Positions 1-10,420 of a DNA stretch of 64,000 bases are shown piece after piece; position 1 is the first letter of the stretch; every line of letters begins with the position of its first letter. The DNA is from Pandoraea thiooxydans (GTDB lineage: Bacteria; Pseudomonadota; Gammaproteobacteria; Burkholderiales; Burkholderiaceae), in assembly GCF_001931675.1 (NCBI RefSeq), contig NZ_CP014839.1:1488001-1552000 (forward strand), given 5' to 3'. The notes beneath the pieces were generated by a model, which did not search any database, had not been told where the DNA came from, and worked only from the letters and a program-made list of their open reading frames with translations. The position numbers and the translations under genes were made by a program.

Positions 1-203
1 GTGACGAGCGAGGTCCACGCGCCCAAATGCAGCGACACGTCGAGTCCGTTGATGAGGGCTTGCGACGCGTAAAGCGGCAGAACCGCCGTGCCGACCAGGG
101 TGGCAAAAATCAGCGTCACGCTTAACGAAAACGCCTGGCAGGGCGCTGCGGTGACGCCACGCGCCGCCGGCGACGCCGATGCCTTAATGCAGTGGGGATC
201 CAT
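1..203 (-). CDS. MFS transporter, N-terminal part (cut by window edge)
   Basis: Reading the minus strand from an ATG at 203 gives an open frame to the window edge, beginning MDPHCIKASASPAARG. A hydrophobic helix (about residues 25-45) contains LPLYASQALINGL, typical of the first membrane segment of MFS carriers. Only about 67 residues are visible, so the substrate cannot be judged. The gene is divergent from the LysR-type regulator that starts at 306 and shares with it a short AT-rich interval carrying an inverted repeat, the usual arrangement of a LysR regulator and its target. An AGAGG-like ribosome site precedes the ATG. Confidence 0.6.
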   Translation of the reverse strand, partial: MDPHCIKASASPAARGVTAAPCQAFSLSVTLIFATLVGTAVLPLYASQALINGLDVSLHLGAWTSLV

Positions 204-240
204 GGGGCCTCTCGATCTGTGATTGACGAGGCCATCCTAC

Positions 241-260
241 TATCAATGAATTAATTGATA
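241..260. promoter_or_regulatory. Inverted repeat in divergent LysR/MFS promoter
   Basis: TATCAAT and ATTGATA face each other around six bases; nine of ten symmetric pairs match. A further ATTGATA half-site lies at 278-284. LysR regulators bind imperfect dyads of T-N11-A form between themselves and a divergent target, which fits this place. The binding protein is inferred to be the regulator starting at 306. Confidence 0.5.
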
Positions 261-305
261 ATTGGCATAGAATGACATTGATAATCCATTTTTTATGGAG
301 AATTC

Positions 306-1202
306 ATGCTGTCGCTGCGTGATCTCGAAGTATTTGTCGCCATTGCCGAGGCGGGCAGTCTGACCGCGGCCGCCGAGCGGCTGGGGCGGTCGCTCCAGGC
401 GGTGAGCCGTTCGCTGCAGTCGCTCGAAGCCGAAGTCGGCGCGACCTTGATCGCACGCACCACCCGCAGCTTGCGCCTGACACCCGCCGGCGAGCGCTTT
501 CGCGAGCGGCTGCAGGACGTGTTTGCCGAGCTCGAGGCCGCGCGCGCCGAAGTGGCCGAAGAAACAAGCCATCTGCGCGGCACACTGCGCGTGAGTGCGG
601 CCACGCAGTTCGGGCCGGCCTACGTCGTTCCGCTGGTGAGCGAATTCCTCACGCGGCATCCCGGGCTTGGCGCCGCGCTCGACTTCGACGACGAGTATCG
701 CGATCCTGTCAAAGGCGGCGCGGACGTCACGATCCGCATCGGCGACACGCCTGACTCGCGGCTGGTTGCGCGGCGCCTGGCGTCGGTGCGCCGCGTGGTC
801 TTCGCATCGCCTGAATATCTCGAACGACACGGTCGGCCGCTCGCACCGGCCGATCTTGTCGCGCACGAGTGCGTGATCCGCTCCAACGCCGCGCATCCGC
901 GCCTGTGGCGCTTCCAGTCGCCCGAGCAGGGCGAGATTGCGGTTTCCGTCAAAGGGCGCATCGAGGCCAATCATGCCGATGCGGTCAATCGCGCCGTCGC
1001 CTGCGGCATGGGCATCGGCATCGCCACGCTGTGGCAGATCCGTCCGCTGCTCGAAGCCGGCAAGGTCGAGCGGCTATTGAGCGCTTTCGAGCCCACGCCG
1101 GTGCCGCTCAATGCCCTGTGGGTGCGCGCGCCCCGGCTGCCGGCGCGCACCCGGCAATTCATCGATTTTCTTGCCGAGCGATTTGCCGACGAGTGGCTGT
1201 AG
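306..1202 (+). CDS. LysR-family transcriptional regulator
   Basis: A 298-residue protein of normal LysR length. An N-terminal winged helix-turn-helix (about residues 2-60, with LTAAAERLGRSLQAVSRSLQSLE as recognition region) is followed by a periplasmic-binding-like effector domain. It belongs to the large group that resembles activators of transporter or quinone-stress genes, but the effector cannot be told. The gene is divergent from the MFS gene at the window start and is probably its regulator. The start was chosen because the helix-turn-helix begins directly after it and the AT-rich dyad ends just upstream (AGGAG-like site TATGGAGAA before the ATG). Confidence 0.9.
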   Translation: MLSLRDLEVFVAIAEAGSLTAAAERLGRSLQAVSRSLQSLEAEVGATLIARTTRSLRLTPAGERFRERLQDVFAELEAARAEVAEETSHLRGTLRVSAATQFGPAYVVPLVSEFLTRHPGLGAALDFDDEYRDPVKGGADVTIRIGDTPDSRLVARRLASVRRVVFASPEYLERHGRPLAPADLVAHECVIRSNAAHPRLWRFQSPEQGEIAVSVKGRIEANHADAVNRAVACGMGIGIATLWQIRPLLEAGKVERLLSAFEPTPVPLNALWVRAPRLPARTRQFIDFLAERFADEWL

Positions 1203-1252
1203 TCCAGTCAGGTTCGCGGGCGCGCCGCGTGACTCAGGAGGCGCGTGGCTGC

Positions 1253-1294
1253 TTGACAATTGTCAACCCGAGCCAGGGCCGGTCGCATCACACT
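1253..1294 (+). promoter_or_regulatory. FNR/Anr-like box and -10 upstream of P-type ATPase
   Basis: A perfect 14-bp palindrome, TTGACAATTGTCAA (1253-1266), is a symmetric variant of the FNR/Anr box TTGAT-N4-ATCAA. A weak -10, CACACT (1289-1294), lies so that a start seven bases later (about 1301) puts the box centre at -41.5, the class II activator position. The geometry is identical, base for base, to the box before chaB at 42181. Binding is inferred. Confidence 0.45.
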
Positions 1295-1399
1295 GAAAAA
1301 GTTGCGCGAGTCATCCGCTTGGCGCCGCGCGGCCTGGCCCGCAGACCCATCATGCGATCCCCCAATGCGCCGACGGCGCCACGTCAAGGTCCCGATCAG

Positions 1400-3895
<2,496 letters not shown>

Positions 3896-3908
3896 AGGAT
3901 CGCGTCTA

Positions 3909-4856
3909 TCAGTCCTTGACAGGCACCAGCAGCAGCGGCACCGGCGTCAAATGAGCGACGCGGCTGGCCACACTGCCGAGCAGCCAGCGCGCGATACCGC
4001 GCCGGCCGTGCATGCCGAGCACCATCAGATCGGCCTGCCATTGCTGCGCGTCGCGCACGATCGCATGGGCGATATCGTCGTTGGTGGTCTCGGTGCTGAT
4101 CATTGCCGTGTCGATGCCGCCGGGCGTGCCGGCCAGCAACTGCCGGGCGTTTTCGAGCGCTTGCTTGCCGTCGTCGACGAATGCCTCCTCCAGCATGTGA
4201 ATCGGTACGAAGTCGGTCAGCCGCACGGCGCGATCGACCACATAAACGGTGCGCAAATCGGTCTGGCCGCTGGTGAGGCGGGCCGCCTGGCGCAATGCCT
4301 GGGTGGCGCCCTTGCTGCCGTCGATCGCGCACAGGATGCGGCGCGGCGCGGCCAGCGGCGACGCATCGTATTGGGCCGGAACAACCAGAATCGCACAGCC
4401 TGCCATATGAGCCAGAGGCTCCGAGACCGTACCCTCGACCCAACGCAACAGGCCATGATGCTGGCGCGCGCCGACCACCAGCAAGTCGGCATGCCACGCG
4501 CCGGCGGCTTTTGTCAGCGCGTGCACGACGTCGCCGCCCTGTTTGGACAGGTCGACAAGTTCGGTCTCGACAGTGCGGCCCTGCTGCGACAAAACGTCCT
4601 TGGCCTGATTGAGCGCATCGCCGGCGTCACGCAGCAGTTCGGCGCGCGCCGCGCTCAGCTCGTCGCCGACGAGCGGCGTGATCGGCAGCAGCACGCGGGG
4701 ATTTTGCGCGACGCTCACCAGGCGGATGTGGGCCTCGGCTGGAAGTAAATGTTGGGTGTAGTTGACGGCATGCAACGATGCCAGCGACGCATCGACGGCG
4801 ATCACCACCCGGTTGAAGGGAATTGCCGCATTGCTTGCCTGACTCGGGGCGCCCAT
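3909..4856 (-). CDS. Tandem universal stress protein (UspA-type)
   Basis: A 315-residue cytoplasmic protein made of two UspA domains (about 10-155 and 165-315). The second domain has a complete nucleotide-binding signature G-2x-G-9x-GS (GMHGRRGIARWLLGS). In the first, the second glycine is replaced by Gln (GARQHHGLLRWVEGT), so this half may not bind ATP. The ATG at 4856 follows a clear GGAG eight bases upstream; the frame continues further upstream but without support. It converges on the P-type ATPase with 13 bases between stops. Such pairs of Usp and cation ATPase genes are common in low-oxygen regulons of Burkholderia, consistent with the FNR-like sequences in front of both. Confidence 0.88.
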   Translation of the reverse strand: MGAPSQASNAAIPFNRVVIAVDASLASLHAVNYTQHLLPAEAHIRLVSVAQNPRVLLPITPLVGDELSAARAELLRDAGDALNQAKDVLSQQGRTVETELVDLSKQGGDVVHALTKAAGAWHADLLVVGARQHHGLLRWVEGTVSEPLAHMAGCAILVVPAQYDASPLAAPRRILCAIDGSKGATQALRQAARLTSGQTDLRTVYVVDRAVRLTDFVPIHMLEEAFVDDGKQALENARQLLAGTPGGIDTAMISTETTNDDIAHAIVRDAQQWQADLMVLGMHGRRGIARWLLGSVASRVAHLTPVPLLLVPVKD

Positions 4857-4898
4857 GATCGTTCTCCGTGAGGGGGGGTCGACAACCGCATTAAAGTT

Positions 4899-4942
4899 AG
4901 CATACTGCGCCTGTCCGAGCCAGGTAGATTGATCCTGGTCAT
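4899..4942 (-). promoter_or_regulatory. Weak FNR/Anr-like box upstream of universal stress gene
   Basis: On the minus strand ATGAC-CAGG-ATCAA (4942-4929) matches the FNR/Anr dyad with two mismatches in one half. A possible -10, TATGCT, lies at 4904-4899, about two bases further away than the ideal class II spacing. Suggestive only. Confidence 0.25.
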
Positions 4943-4978
4943 GGCGTGTGTGCGGCGTCGGAATGCGCCGTATCGAGC

Positions 4979-5767
4979 TCAATGCCATTGTTTCGCTGGT
5001 TGGATCAGCAACGCCGCCAGGCCTTGGGCCTGATCCTCGCGAAATATCGTCAGTCCCAGCGGCATGGTGTCCTGTGCCAGCTGTGGCTGCGGCAGGTAGC
5101 TGCCGAACAGGCGATCCCACCAGGAAATGTGGAAACCGTAATTCGTATCGTGCGCCTCGGGCCGCACCGAGTGGTGAATGCGGTGCATATCGGGCGTCAC
5201 GAACACCCAGCGCAGCGCCGCGTCGAGCCGGGAAGACAGGCGCAGATTGGCATGCGTGATCAGCGAAAAACTGCTCAGCACGATTTCGAACGCCGCAACC
5301 GCCGCCGGGCTGGCGCCAAGCAGCAGCACCGCTACGATCTTGATGCCCATCGACAACAGGATCTCCAGCGGATGGAATCGCACGCCCGAGCTGACGTCGA
5401 GCGCGATATCCGTGTGATGCACGCGGTGCAGGCGCCACAGTATTTCGATCCGGTGCATCAGGCGGTGTTGCGTATAGATCGTCAGATCCAGCGCGACAAA
5501 AGCGATTGCCGCGGCGGCCCAGGGGGCAACGTGCAGTAGATGCAGCAGACCGAAGTCCTTTTGGCGTGCCCAAAACGCGGCGTCCACTGCGAGCCAGGGC
5601 AGCAGCAGGCGCAGGCACAGGACATTGATTGCTCCCAGGCCAAAATTAACCGGCCAGCGCCGTTGGCGCATCGGTGACGCAGCGTGTTGCGGCCAACGAT
5701 ATTCGGCCATGGCCAACAACGCCAATAAGGAAAGAAAAGTCAGGAGACGGACGGCGGCCTGGTTCAT
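4979..5767 (-). CDS. Sterol desaturase / fatty-acid hydroxylase family protein
   Basis: A membrane di-iron oxygenase of about 262 residues. The three histidine clusters of the family are present: QHRLMH, HRVHH and HRIHH, set among four or more hydrophobic helices. These enzymes hydroxylate or desaturate lipid chains at the membrane; the substrate here is unknown. The ATG at 5767 (MNQAAVRLL) was chosen since it precedes the first membrane helix; in-frame ATGs at 5824 and 5848 would add 19 or 27 residues, and no start has a convincing ribosome site. It stands alone on the minus strand, 122 bases upstream of the universal stress gene, so co-transcription is possible. Confidence 0.85.
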   Translation of the reverse strand: MNQAAVRLLTFLSLLALLAMAEYRWPQHAASPMRQRRWPVNFGLGAINVLCLRLLLPWLAVDAAFWARQKDFGLLHLLHVAPWAAAAIAFVALDLTIYTQHRLMHRIEILWRLHRVHHTDIALDVSSGVRFHPLEILLSMGIKIVAVLLLGASPAAVAAFEIVLSSFSLITHANLRLSSRLDAALRWVFVTPDMHRIHHSVRPEAHDTNYGFHISWWDRLFGSYLPQPQLAQDTMPLGLTIFREDQAQGLAALLIQPAKQWH

Positions 5768-6024
5768 GATCGCATGGCTGGGTACGCGGGTAGGGCGCTG
5801 CAACGTTTGCAGGCCTTGGTGCATTAGTCGCCGGCCGGCTCTCAACATTACATGTATCGACGTTTTTATGTTGGCGCGTCAGACCCGGTACGGGGACTGC
5901 CGCCCGAGCCCGCCTGATTCGCGCCAGGCGCAATCAAACGTAATATTTTTGCGACCCGTTCGTCTTACTAAAGCGCGTTGTCGTAACGCAATCTCTTTCA
6001 TTTCATCTTTTGCGGAGCATGGCC

Positions 6025-6699
6025 ATGGCAAACCCGTTTGCCCGTTTGACCAAATCATTGATTGCACCGGCAATTACCCTGTTGGCTGCCGGCACAGCTT
6101 TTGCCGGCACCGGCCTCGCGCAGCCCGCTACGACGCTGCCCTTCGAGACGCATGCAGCGTTCTTCTCGCGCGAGACGCGTCAACCGAAGCCGCTCGATCC
6201 GCAAGTGTTCGTTCGGGCTCCGGGCGCGCCAGCGGCTGTGGGGCCGCAGGGCATCCGGCACGTGGCCGGCTACCGCAATGCCTTGCTGGCCGACAAGGCG
6301 ACGCTACCGGTGTTTTCCGCGGACGGCCGCGCGCTGGGCTTCGATCTGGGGCAATGGCTCGGAGCCCGCGGCGAGGTGGTGCTAATGCCGCTGCCGTCCG
6401 GTGGGGAGAAAGTCATCGCGGTCTTCGCTGGCTTGAAGCCGGGGGGCGTCTACAGCCTGTTCGAGAATCATTTCGATCAAAAGCCGATTGGCTTCACGCC
6501 ACTCGATGGCCGTGGCGCCGATAACAACTTCGTTGCGGGCAAGGACGGACGCGGCGCCATAACACTTGCCGCACCGCATGCACTGACCAGCGTCAATGCT
6601 GTGCTGTTGGTGTATCACGCCGACGGCAAATCGCATGGGGTGTCGCGCGGGGCGATCGGGGTGACGGCGCAACACCAGTTGATCGCCAAGCTGCCGTGA
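6025..6699 (+). CDS. Secreted protein of unknown function
   Basis: A 224-residue protein with a clear Sec signal peptide (hydrophobic LIAPAITLLAAGTAFA, likely cleavage after AFA near residue 26). The mature part has alternating short beta-type segments, no cysteines and no motif I recognise, suggesting a periplasmic or exported beta-rich protein. The ATG at 6025 is preferred to the one at 6019, since GGAG at 6014-6017 has proper spacing only for the former. It lies upstream of the ArsS-type cluster but before the first ECF promoter (6718), so it is probably a separate unit. Confidence 0.7.
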   Translation: MANPFARLTKSLIAPAITLLAAGTAFAGTGLAQPATTLPFETHAAFFSRETRQPKPLDPQVFVRAPGAPAAVGPQGIRHVAGYRNALLADKATLPVFSADGRALGFDLGQWLGARGEVVLMPLPSGGEKVIAVFAGLKPGGVYSLFENHFDQKPIGFTPLDGRGADNNFVAGKDGRGAITLAAPHALTSVNAVLLVYHADGKSHGVSRGAIGVTAQHQLIAKLP

Positions 6700-6717
6700 G
6701 GCCCATCGGCGCTCTCT

Positions 6718-6747
6718 TGTAATAATCCCTGGGGTCGCCCGTCAGAT
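6718..6747 (+). promoter_or_regulatory. ECF sigma-type promoter for TVP38-reductase gene
   Basis: TGTAAT (6718-6723), a 16-base spacer beginning AATCCCTGGGG, and CGTCAGAT (6740-6747). The same elements with identical spacing occur at 13698-13669 (minus) and 13811-13840 (plus), before the ECF sigma gene and arsS. Expected transcript start near 6753, giving a leader of about 85 bases before the ATG at 6838. Confidence 0.7.
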
Positions 6748-6837
6748 GAGCATGATATGCGGCGCGCTCGAGAGCGCAGCGTCGGATACTAATGGTTCGA
6801 CGCATTGCGTGCGGCGAGCCGAGCCCGGGGATGGATC

Positions 6838-8991
6838 ATGACGCGTCACAAGATCGCTGTGCTGCTGGCTTTATGCCTGGGTTTGGCGGTCTTCTTTTTG
6901 TTCGGGTTCGAGCGCTATCTGAGTATCGAATTCCTGAGCGTCAGTGTGCACGCGGTGGGCAAGTACGCCCAGGCTCATGCAATCGCCGCCATGACGGCTT
7001 ACTTCGTGCTTTACGTCGTCGCCGCCGCGCTGTCGCTGCCTGGTGCGGCGGTTCTCACGTTGGGCGGCGGCGCGCTGTTTGGCCTGGCGCTCGGTACATT
7101 GCTGATTTCCTTTGCGTCGACCATCGGCGCGACGCTGGCTTTCCTGGGCTCACGCTACCTGCTGCGCGACTGGGTCGTCGGTCGCTTTGGCCGCAGGCTC
7201 GAGGCCATCGATGCCGGGCTCGCGCGAGATGGGGCGTTTTATTTGTTTATGCTGCGCCTGGTGCCGGCATTCCCGTTCTTTCTGATCAACCTGTTGCTCG
7301 GCCTGAGCAGGATGCGCACGCGCACGTTCTACTGGGTCAGCCAGCTCGGCATGTTGCCGGGCACGCTGGTCTACGTGAATGCCGGCACTCAACTGGCGCG
7401 GATTCATTCGCTCTCGGGCATTCTGTCGCCGGGTCTGCTCGGCGCCTTCGCCATGCTGGGTGTGTTTCCGCTGCTCGCAAAAGAGCTGGTCGAAATCCTG
7501 CGCGCGAGAAGGGCTTACGCACGCTGGCCCAAGCCGAGCCGCTTCGATCGCAATCTGATCGTCATCGGCGGCGGCAGCGCCGGACTCGTGACCGCCTATA
7601 TTGCCGCGGCCCTCAAGGCCAAGGTCACGTTGGTCGAGCAGCACGCAATGGGCGGCGACTGCCTGAACACCGGCTGCGTGCCATCCAAGGCTCTGATTAG
7701 ATCGGCCCGACTGCTCGCGCAGATCGCCCGTGCGGGGGAATTCGGCATTCGCTCGGCTCGCGCCGAATTCGATTTCGCCGACGTCATGCAGCGCGTGCAG
7801 GCGGTGATCGCGGCGGTCGCGCCGCATGACTCGGTGGAGCGATATACCGGTCTGGGCGTCGATGTCGCGCAAGGCCGCGCCCGTATCGTCTCGCCGTGGG
7901 AAGTGGAGATTACCGGCAGCGACGGCCAGGTTCGGCGCCTGAGCACGCGCAGCATTGTGATCGCCGCCGGCGCGCGCCCGGCGGTGCCGCCCATCCCCGG
8001 GCTCGACGATGTCGGCTATCTCACGTCGGACACGGTCTGGCGCTTGCGCGAGCTGCCGCGCCGGCTGGTTGTGTTGGGCGGCGGGCCGATCGGCACCGAG
8101 TTGACGCAGGCTTTTGCGCGTCTCGGTGCGCAGGTCACGCAAGTGGAGATGGCAGCCCGCATCCTGATGCGTGAAGATCCGGAGGTGTCCGACATGGTGA
8201 CCCGCCGGTTTCAGGCCGAAGGTATCGCCGTGCTCGCCGGACATCGTGCCAGGCAATTCGTGGTCGAGCGCGGCGAAAAAATCTTGATTGCCGAGCACGA
8301 TGGCCACGACCTCCGTATCCCTTTCGATGCCGTGCTGGTGGCTGTCGGGCGCGCGGCGAATCTGACTGGCTACGGCCTGGAGGATCTGGACATCCCGGCC
8401 ACCCGCGTGGTGTCGACCAACGCCTTTTTGCAGACGCGCTATCCGAATATCTACGCCGCCGGCGATGTGGCGGGGCCCTTTCAGTTCACGCACACGGCGG
8501 CTCATCAGGCATGGTACGCAGCCGTCAACGCGCTGTTCGACCCGTTCAAGAAATTCAAGGCGGATTATTCAGTCATTCCGTGGGCCACCTTCATCGAACC
8601 GGAAATCGCCCGCGTCGGCCTCAACGAGCTGGAAGCGCGGGAGCTAGGCATTGCGCATGAAATTACGAAGTTCGACATCGGCGAGCTGGATCGCGCGATT
8701 GCCGACGGCGCAGCGCACGGCTTCGTCAAAGTGCTGACGGTGCCAGGCAAGGACCGGATTCTGGGCGTGACGATCGTCGGCGAACATGCCGCCGAGCTGA
8801 TAGCCGAATATATATTGGCGATGAAGCATGGTATCGGACTCAATAAGATACTCGGCACCATCCACATCTACCCGACCATGACCGAGGCCAACAAATACGC
8901 CGCCGGCGCCTGGAAGCGGGCGCACGCGCCGCAGCGCGTGCTTGCATGGCTGGCGCGCTTTCATGCCTGGCGGCGCGGAGCGAGTGCGTGA
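6838..8991 (+). CDS. TVP38/DedA-like membrane domain fused to FAD-dependent disulfide oxidoreductase
   Basis: A 717-residue fusion. The first 220 or so residues form a TVP38/TMEM64 (SNARE-associated, DedA-like) membrane domain with the GGGALFG and FLGSRYLLRDW region. The rest is a class I pyridine-nucleotide disulfide oxidoreductase: FAD-binding GGGSAGL, redox disulfide Cys275-x4-Cys280 in GGDCLNTGCVPSK, NAD-binding GGGPIGTE, and AAGDVAG. At the C-terminus, where lipoamide dehydrogenases have the catalytic His of HxHPTxxE, this protein has HIYPTMTE, so Tyr678 replaces His while Glu683 is kept; it is thus closer to mercuric-reductase-like members. ATG 6838 follows GGGGA. The ECF-type promoter at 6718 ties it to the arsS cluster. 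Electron acceptor unknown. Confidence 0.88.
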   Translation: MTRHKIAVLLALCLGLAVFFLFGFERYLSIEFLSVSVHAVGKYAQAHAIAAMTAYFVLYVVAAALSLPGAAVLTLGGGALFGLALGTLLISFASTIGATLAFLGSRYLLRDWVVGRFGRRLEAIDAGLARDGAFYLFMLRLVPAFPFFLINLLLGLSRMRTRTFYWVSQLGMLPGTLVYVNAGTQLARIHSLSGILSPGLLGAFAMLGVFPLLAKELVEILRARRAYARWPKPSRFDRNLIVIGGGSAGLVTAYIAAALKAKVTLVEQHAMGGDCLNTGCVPSKALIRSARLLAQIARAGEFGIRSARAEFDFADVMQRVQAVIAAVAPHDSVERYTGLGVDVAQGRARIVSPWEVEITGSDGQVRRLSTRSIVIAAGARPAVPPIPGLDDVGYLTSDTVWRLRELPRRLVVLGGGPIGTELTQAFARLGAQVTQVEMAARILMREDPEVSDMVTRRFQAEGIAVLAGHRARQFVVERGEKILIAEHDGHDLRIPFDAVLVAVGRAANLTGYGLEDLDIPATRVVSTNAFLQTRYPNIYAAGDVAGPFQFTHTAAHQAWYAAVNALFDPFKKFKADYSVIPWATFIEPEIARVGLNELEARELGIAHEITKFDIGELDRAIADGAAHGFVKVLTVPGKDRILGVTIVGEHAAELIAEYILAMKHGIGLNKILGTIHIYPTMTEANKYAAGAWKRAHAPQRVLAWLARFHAWRRGASA

Positions 8992-9048
8992 GCCGGGACG
9001 ACGCGTCGGCCGTGCATCGCTCGTTCGTCATCGTATTGCGTGCTGCCG

Positions 9049-9690
9049 CTAGCGCAGCGTGTCGCGCAAGCGAGTGAGATCTTCGGGACGATCGATATCC
9101 CACAGCGGCGGCAGTTCGGCCCAGTGAACGCGCGCGGCCGCGAGGCGCTCGCGGGTGATGCGCATGACATGCGCGGTGCTCCATGGGATGTCGTGGAAAG
9201 CGGCGTGCAACAGCGTGGCGAGGTGCTCGTCCGGCGTGGCGAAAACACCGACCAGGACATAGCCGCCGTCCTCGGCCGGAATGAATACCGCCGGCGTGTC
9301 ATGGTCAAGTCGGTCGGCCGCTTCATGCAGGTGCGCGGTCGTCAGCACCGGGCAATCCGAACCGATCAGCAAAACGCGCCGGTAAGTGCCGAGCGAGGCG
9401 CGCAGTGCCGCAGCCATGCGCTGGCCGAGATCGTCGCCGGTTTGCCGATGAACCGGCAGGGCGAACTCGTCGGTGCATGCGCGCAGGGCCGCGTCGGCGG
9501 TGTCGCCGGCGATCCATAGCGAAGCCGAAGCGCCGGTACCGGTGACCGTGCGCAGCGTGCGAACCAGCAGGTGCTCATGCATCGCGGCCGCGCCGTGGGC
9601 ACCGAGCGCGGCGACCAGGCGCGTTTTCACCAGGCCTGGGACCGGCGGCTTGGTGAACACCGCGATATGACCGTCAGCGGGAAAGACCAT
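9049..9690 (-). CDS. rSAM/selenodomain-associated transferase 1 (TIGR04282/DUF2064)
   Basis: A 213-residue GT-A-like nucleotidyl/glycosyl transferase. It shows FTKPPVPGLVKTRL near the N-terminus (nucleotide loop like MobA/CofC), GSDCP with the metal-binding Asp, and PAEDGGYVLVG. Family TIGR04282 takes its name from constant company with the radical-SAM/Cys-rich (or selenocysteine) protein now called ArsS. Its start overlaps the end of the upstream glycosyltransferase by 17 bases, showing a tight operon. Role inferred: formation or transfer of the aglycone part of an arsenosugar-like product; the substrate is not known. Confidence 0.88.
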   Translation of the reverse strand: MVFPADGHIAVFTKPPVPGLVKTRLVAALGAHGAAAMHEHLLVRTLRTVTGTGASASLWIAGDTADAALRACTDEFALPVHRQTGDDLGQRMAAALRASLGTYRRVLLIGSDCPVLTTAHLHEAADRLDHDTPAVFIPAEDGGYVLVGVFATPDEHLATLLHAAFHDIPWSTAHVMRITRERLAAARVHWAELPPLWDIDRPEDLTRLRDTLR

Positions 9691-10420
9691 CGGCTTGATG
9701 CTCCCTGGGCGCGGCCGGGGCTACCGGCAGGCTGCCATACCAGCGCGCCAGCGTGGCCGGTGCCACGCCGCAAACGTAAGCCAGGCGCAGTCCCCACATG
9801 AGTGCAATGGTGCGCCACACACCGCGAGTCTCCCAGCGCCGCCCCGAGGTAATGACCGGCGTGTCGATGCACGCCGGCGGCGAGATGCGCCTGAGGCGCT
9901 TGCTCAGTGCGATGTCCTCCATCAGCGCGATCGGCGCAAAGCCGCCCGCCTGCTCGAATGCGAGGCGTGTGACGAAGATGGCCTGATCGCCGGTCGCCAC
10001 GCCGGTGATCCGGGAGCGCAGGTTCATCATTGCCGCGACCACGTGCAATAGCCGATGGCGGCTCTCGATGCATACGTCGAAGCGGCCCCAGACACGGGTT
10101 CCGTCGCACAGCGCGGCGCTTACCAGTCGGTCGGCACCGGCGGGCAACAGGGTATCGGCATGCAGAAACAGCAGCACGTTGCCGTGTGCCAAGGCAGCGC
10201 CGGCGTTCATCTGCGCGGCACGGCCGCGTGGCGCCCGCTCCAGTTTGTCGGCATGAGGCGCCGCCAGCTCGCGGGTCGCATCGTCGCTGCCGCCGTCGAC
10301 CACGATGATCTCGGCGCCCAGCGCGCGCAGCGGCGCAAGCCGGCGCAGCACGACGGCGATGCCGCTCGCCTCATTGAGTACCGGCACGACGATCGACAGA
10401 GCGATTGACGTCTTATTCAT
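9674..10420 (-). CDS. rSAM/selenodomain-associated transferase 2 (TIGR04283 family GT2)
   Basis: A 248-residue family-2 glycosyltransferase: [19 protein letters not shown] and [10 protein letters not shown] mark the nucleotide-sugar site, and a hydrophobic stretch lies near the C-terminus. TIGR04283 is the second glycosyltransferase family that travels with ArsS-type radical SAM proteins. The frame is open upstream to 10582, but ATG 10420 is preferred, because the family starts just before SIVVPVLNE and this start overlaps the MTAP stop by eight bases, suggesting translational coupling. Probable task: transfer of a sugar or attachment of glycerol/phosphoglycerol to the modified ribose; inferred. 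Confidence 0.88.
   Translation of the reverse strand: MNKTSIALSIVVPVLNEASGIAVVLRRLAPLRALGAEIIVVDGGSDDATRELAAPHADKLERAPRGRAAQMNAGAALAHGNVLLFLHADTLLPAGADRLVSAALCDGTRVWGRFDVCIESRHRLLHVVAAMMNLRSRITGVATGDQAIFVTRLAFEQAGGFAPIALMEDIALSKRLRRISPPACIDTPVITSGRRWETRGVWRTIALMWGLRLAYVCGVAPATLARWYGSLPVAPAAPREHQADGLSR

Noticed and set aside
869-1399. Upstream extension of the P-type ATPase frame into the LysR gene
   Set aside because: The extra residues are Arg/Ala-rich and overlap a clear LysR gene in another frame; P-type ATPases of this kind start near 1400.
3909-5618. 569-codon frame extending the universal stress gene upstream
   Set aside because: The upstream part is antisense-free but overlaps the fatty-acid hydroxylase gene in another frame and has shadow-like composition; the GGAG before 4856 fixes the start.
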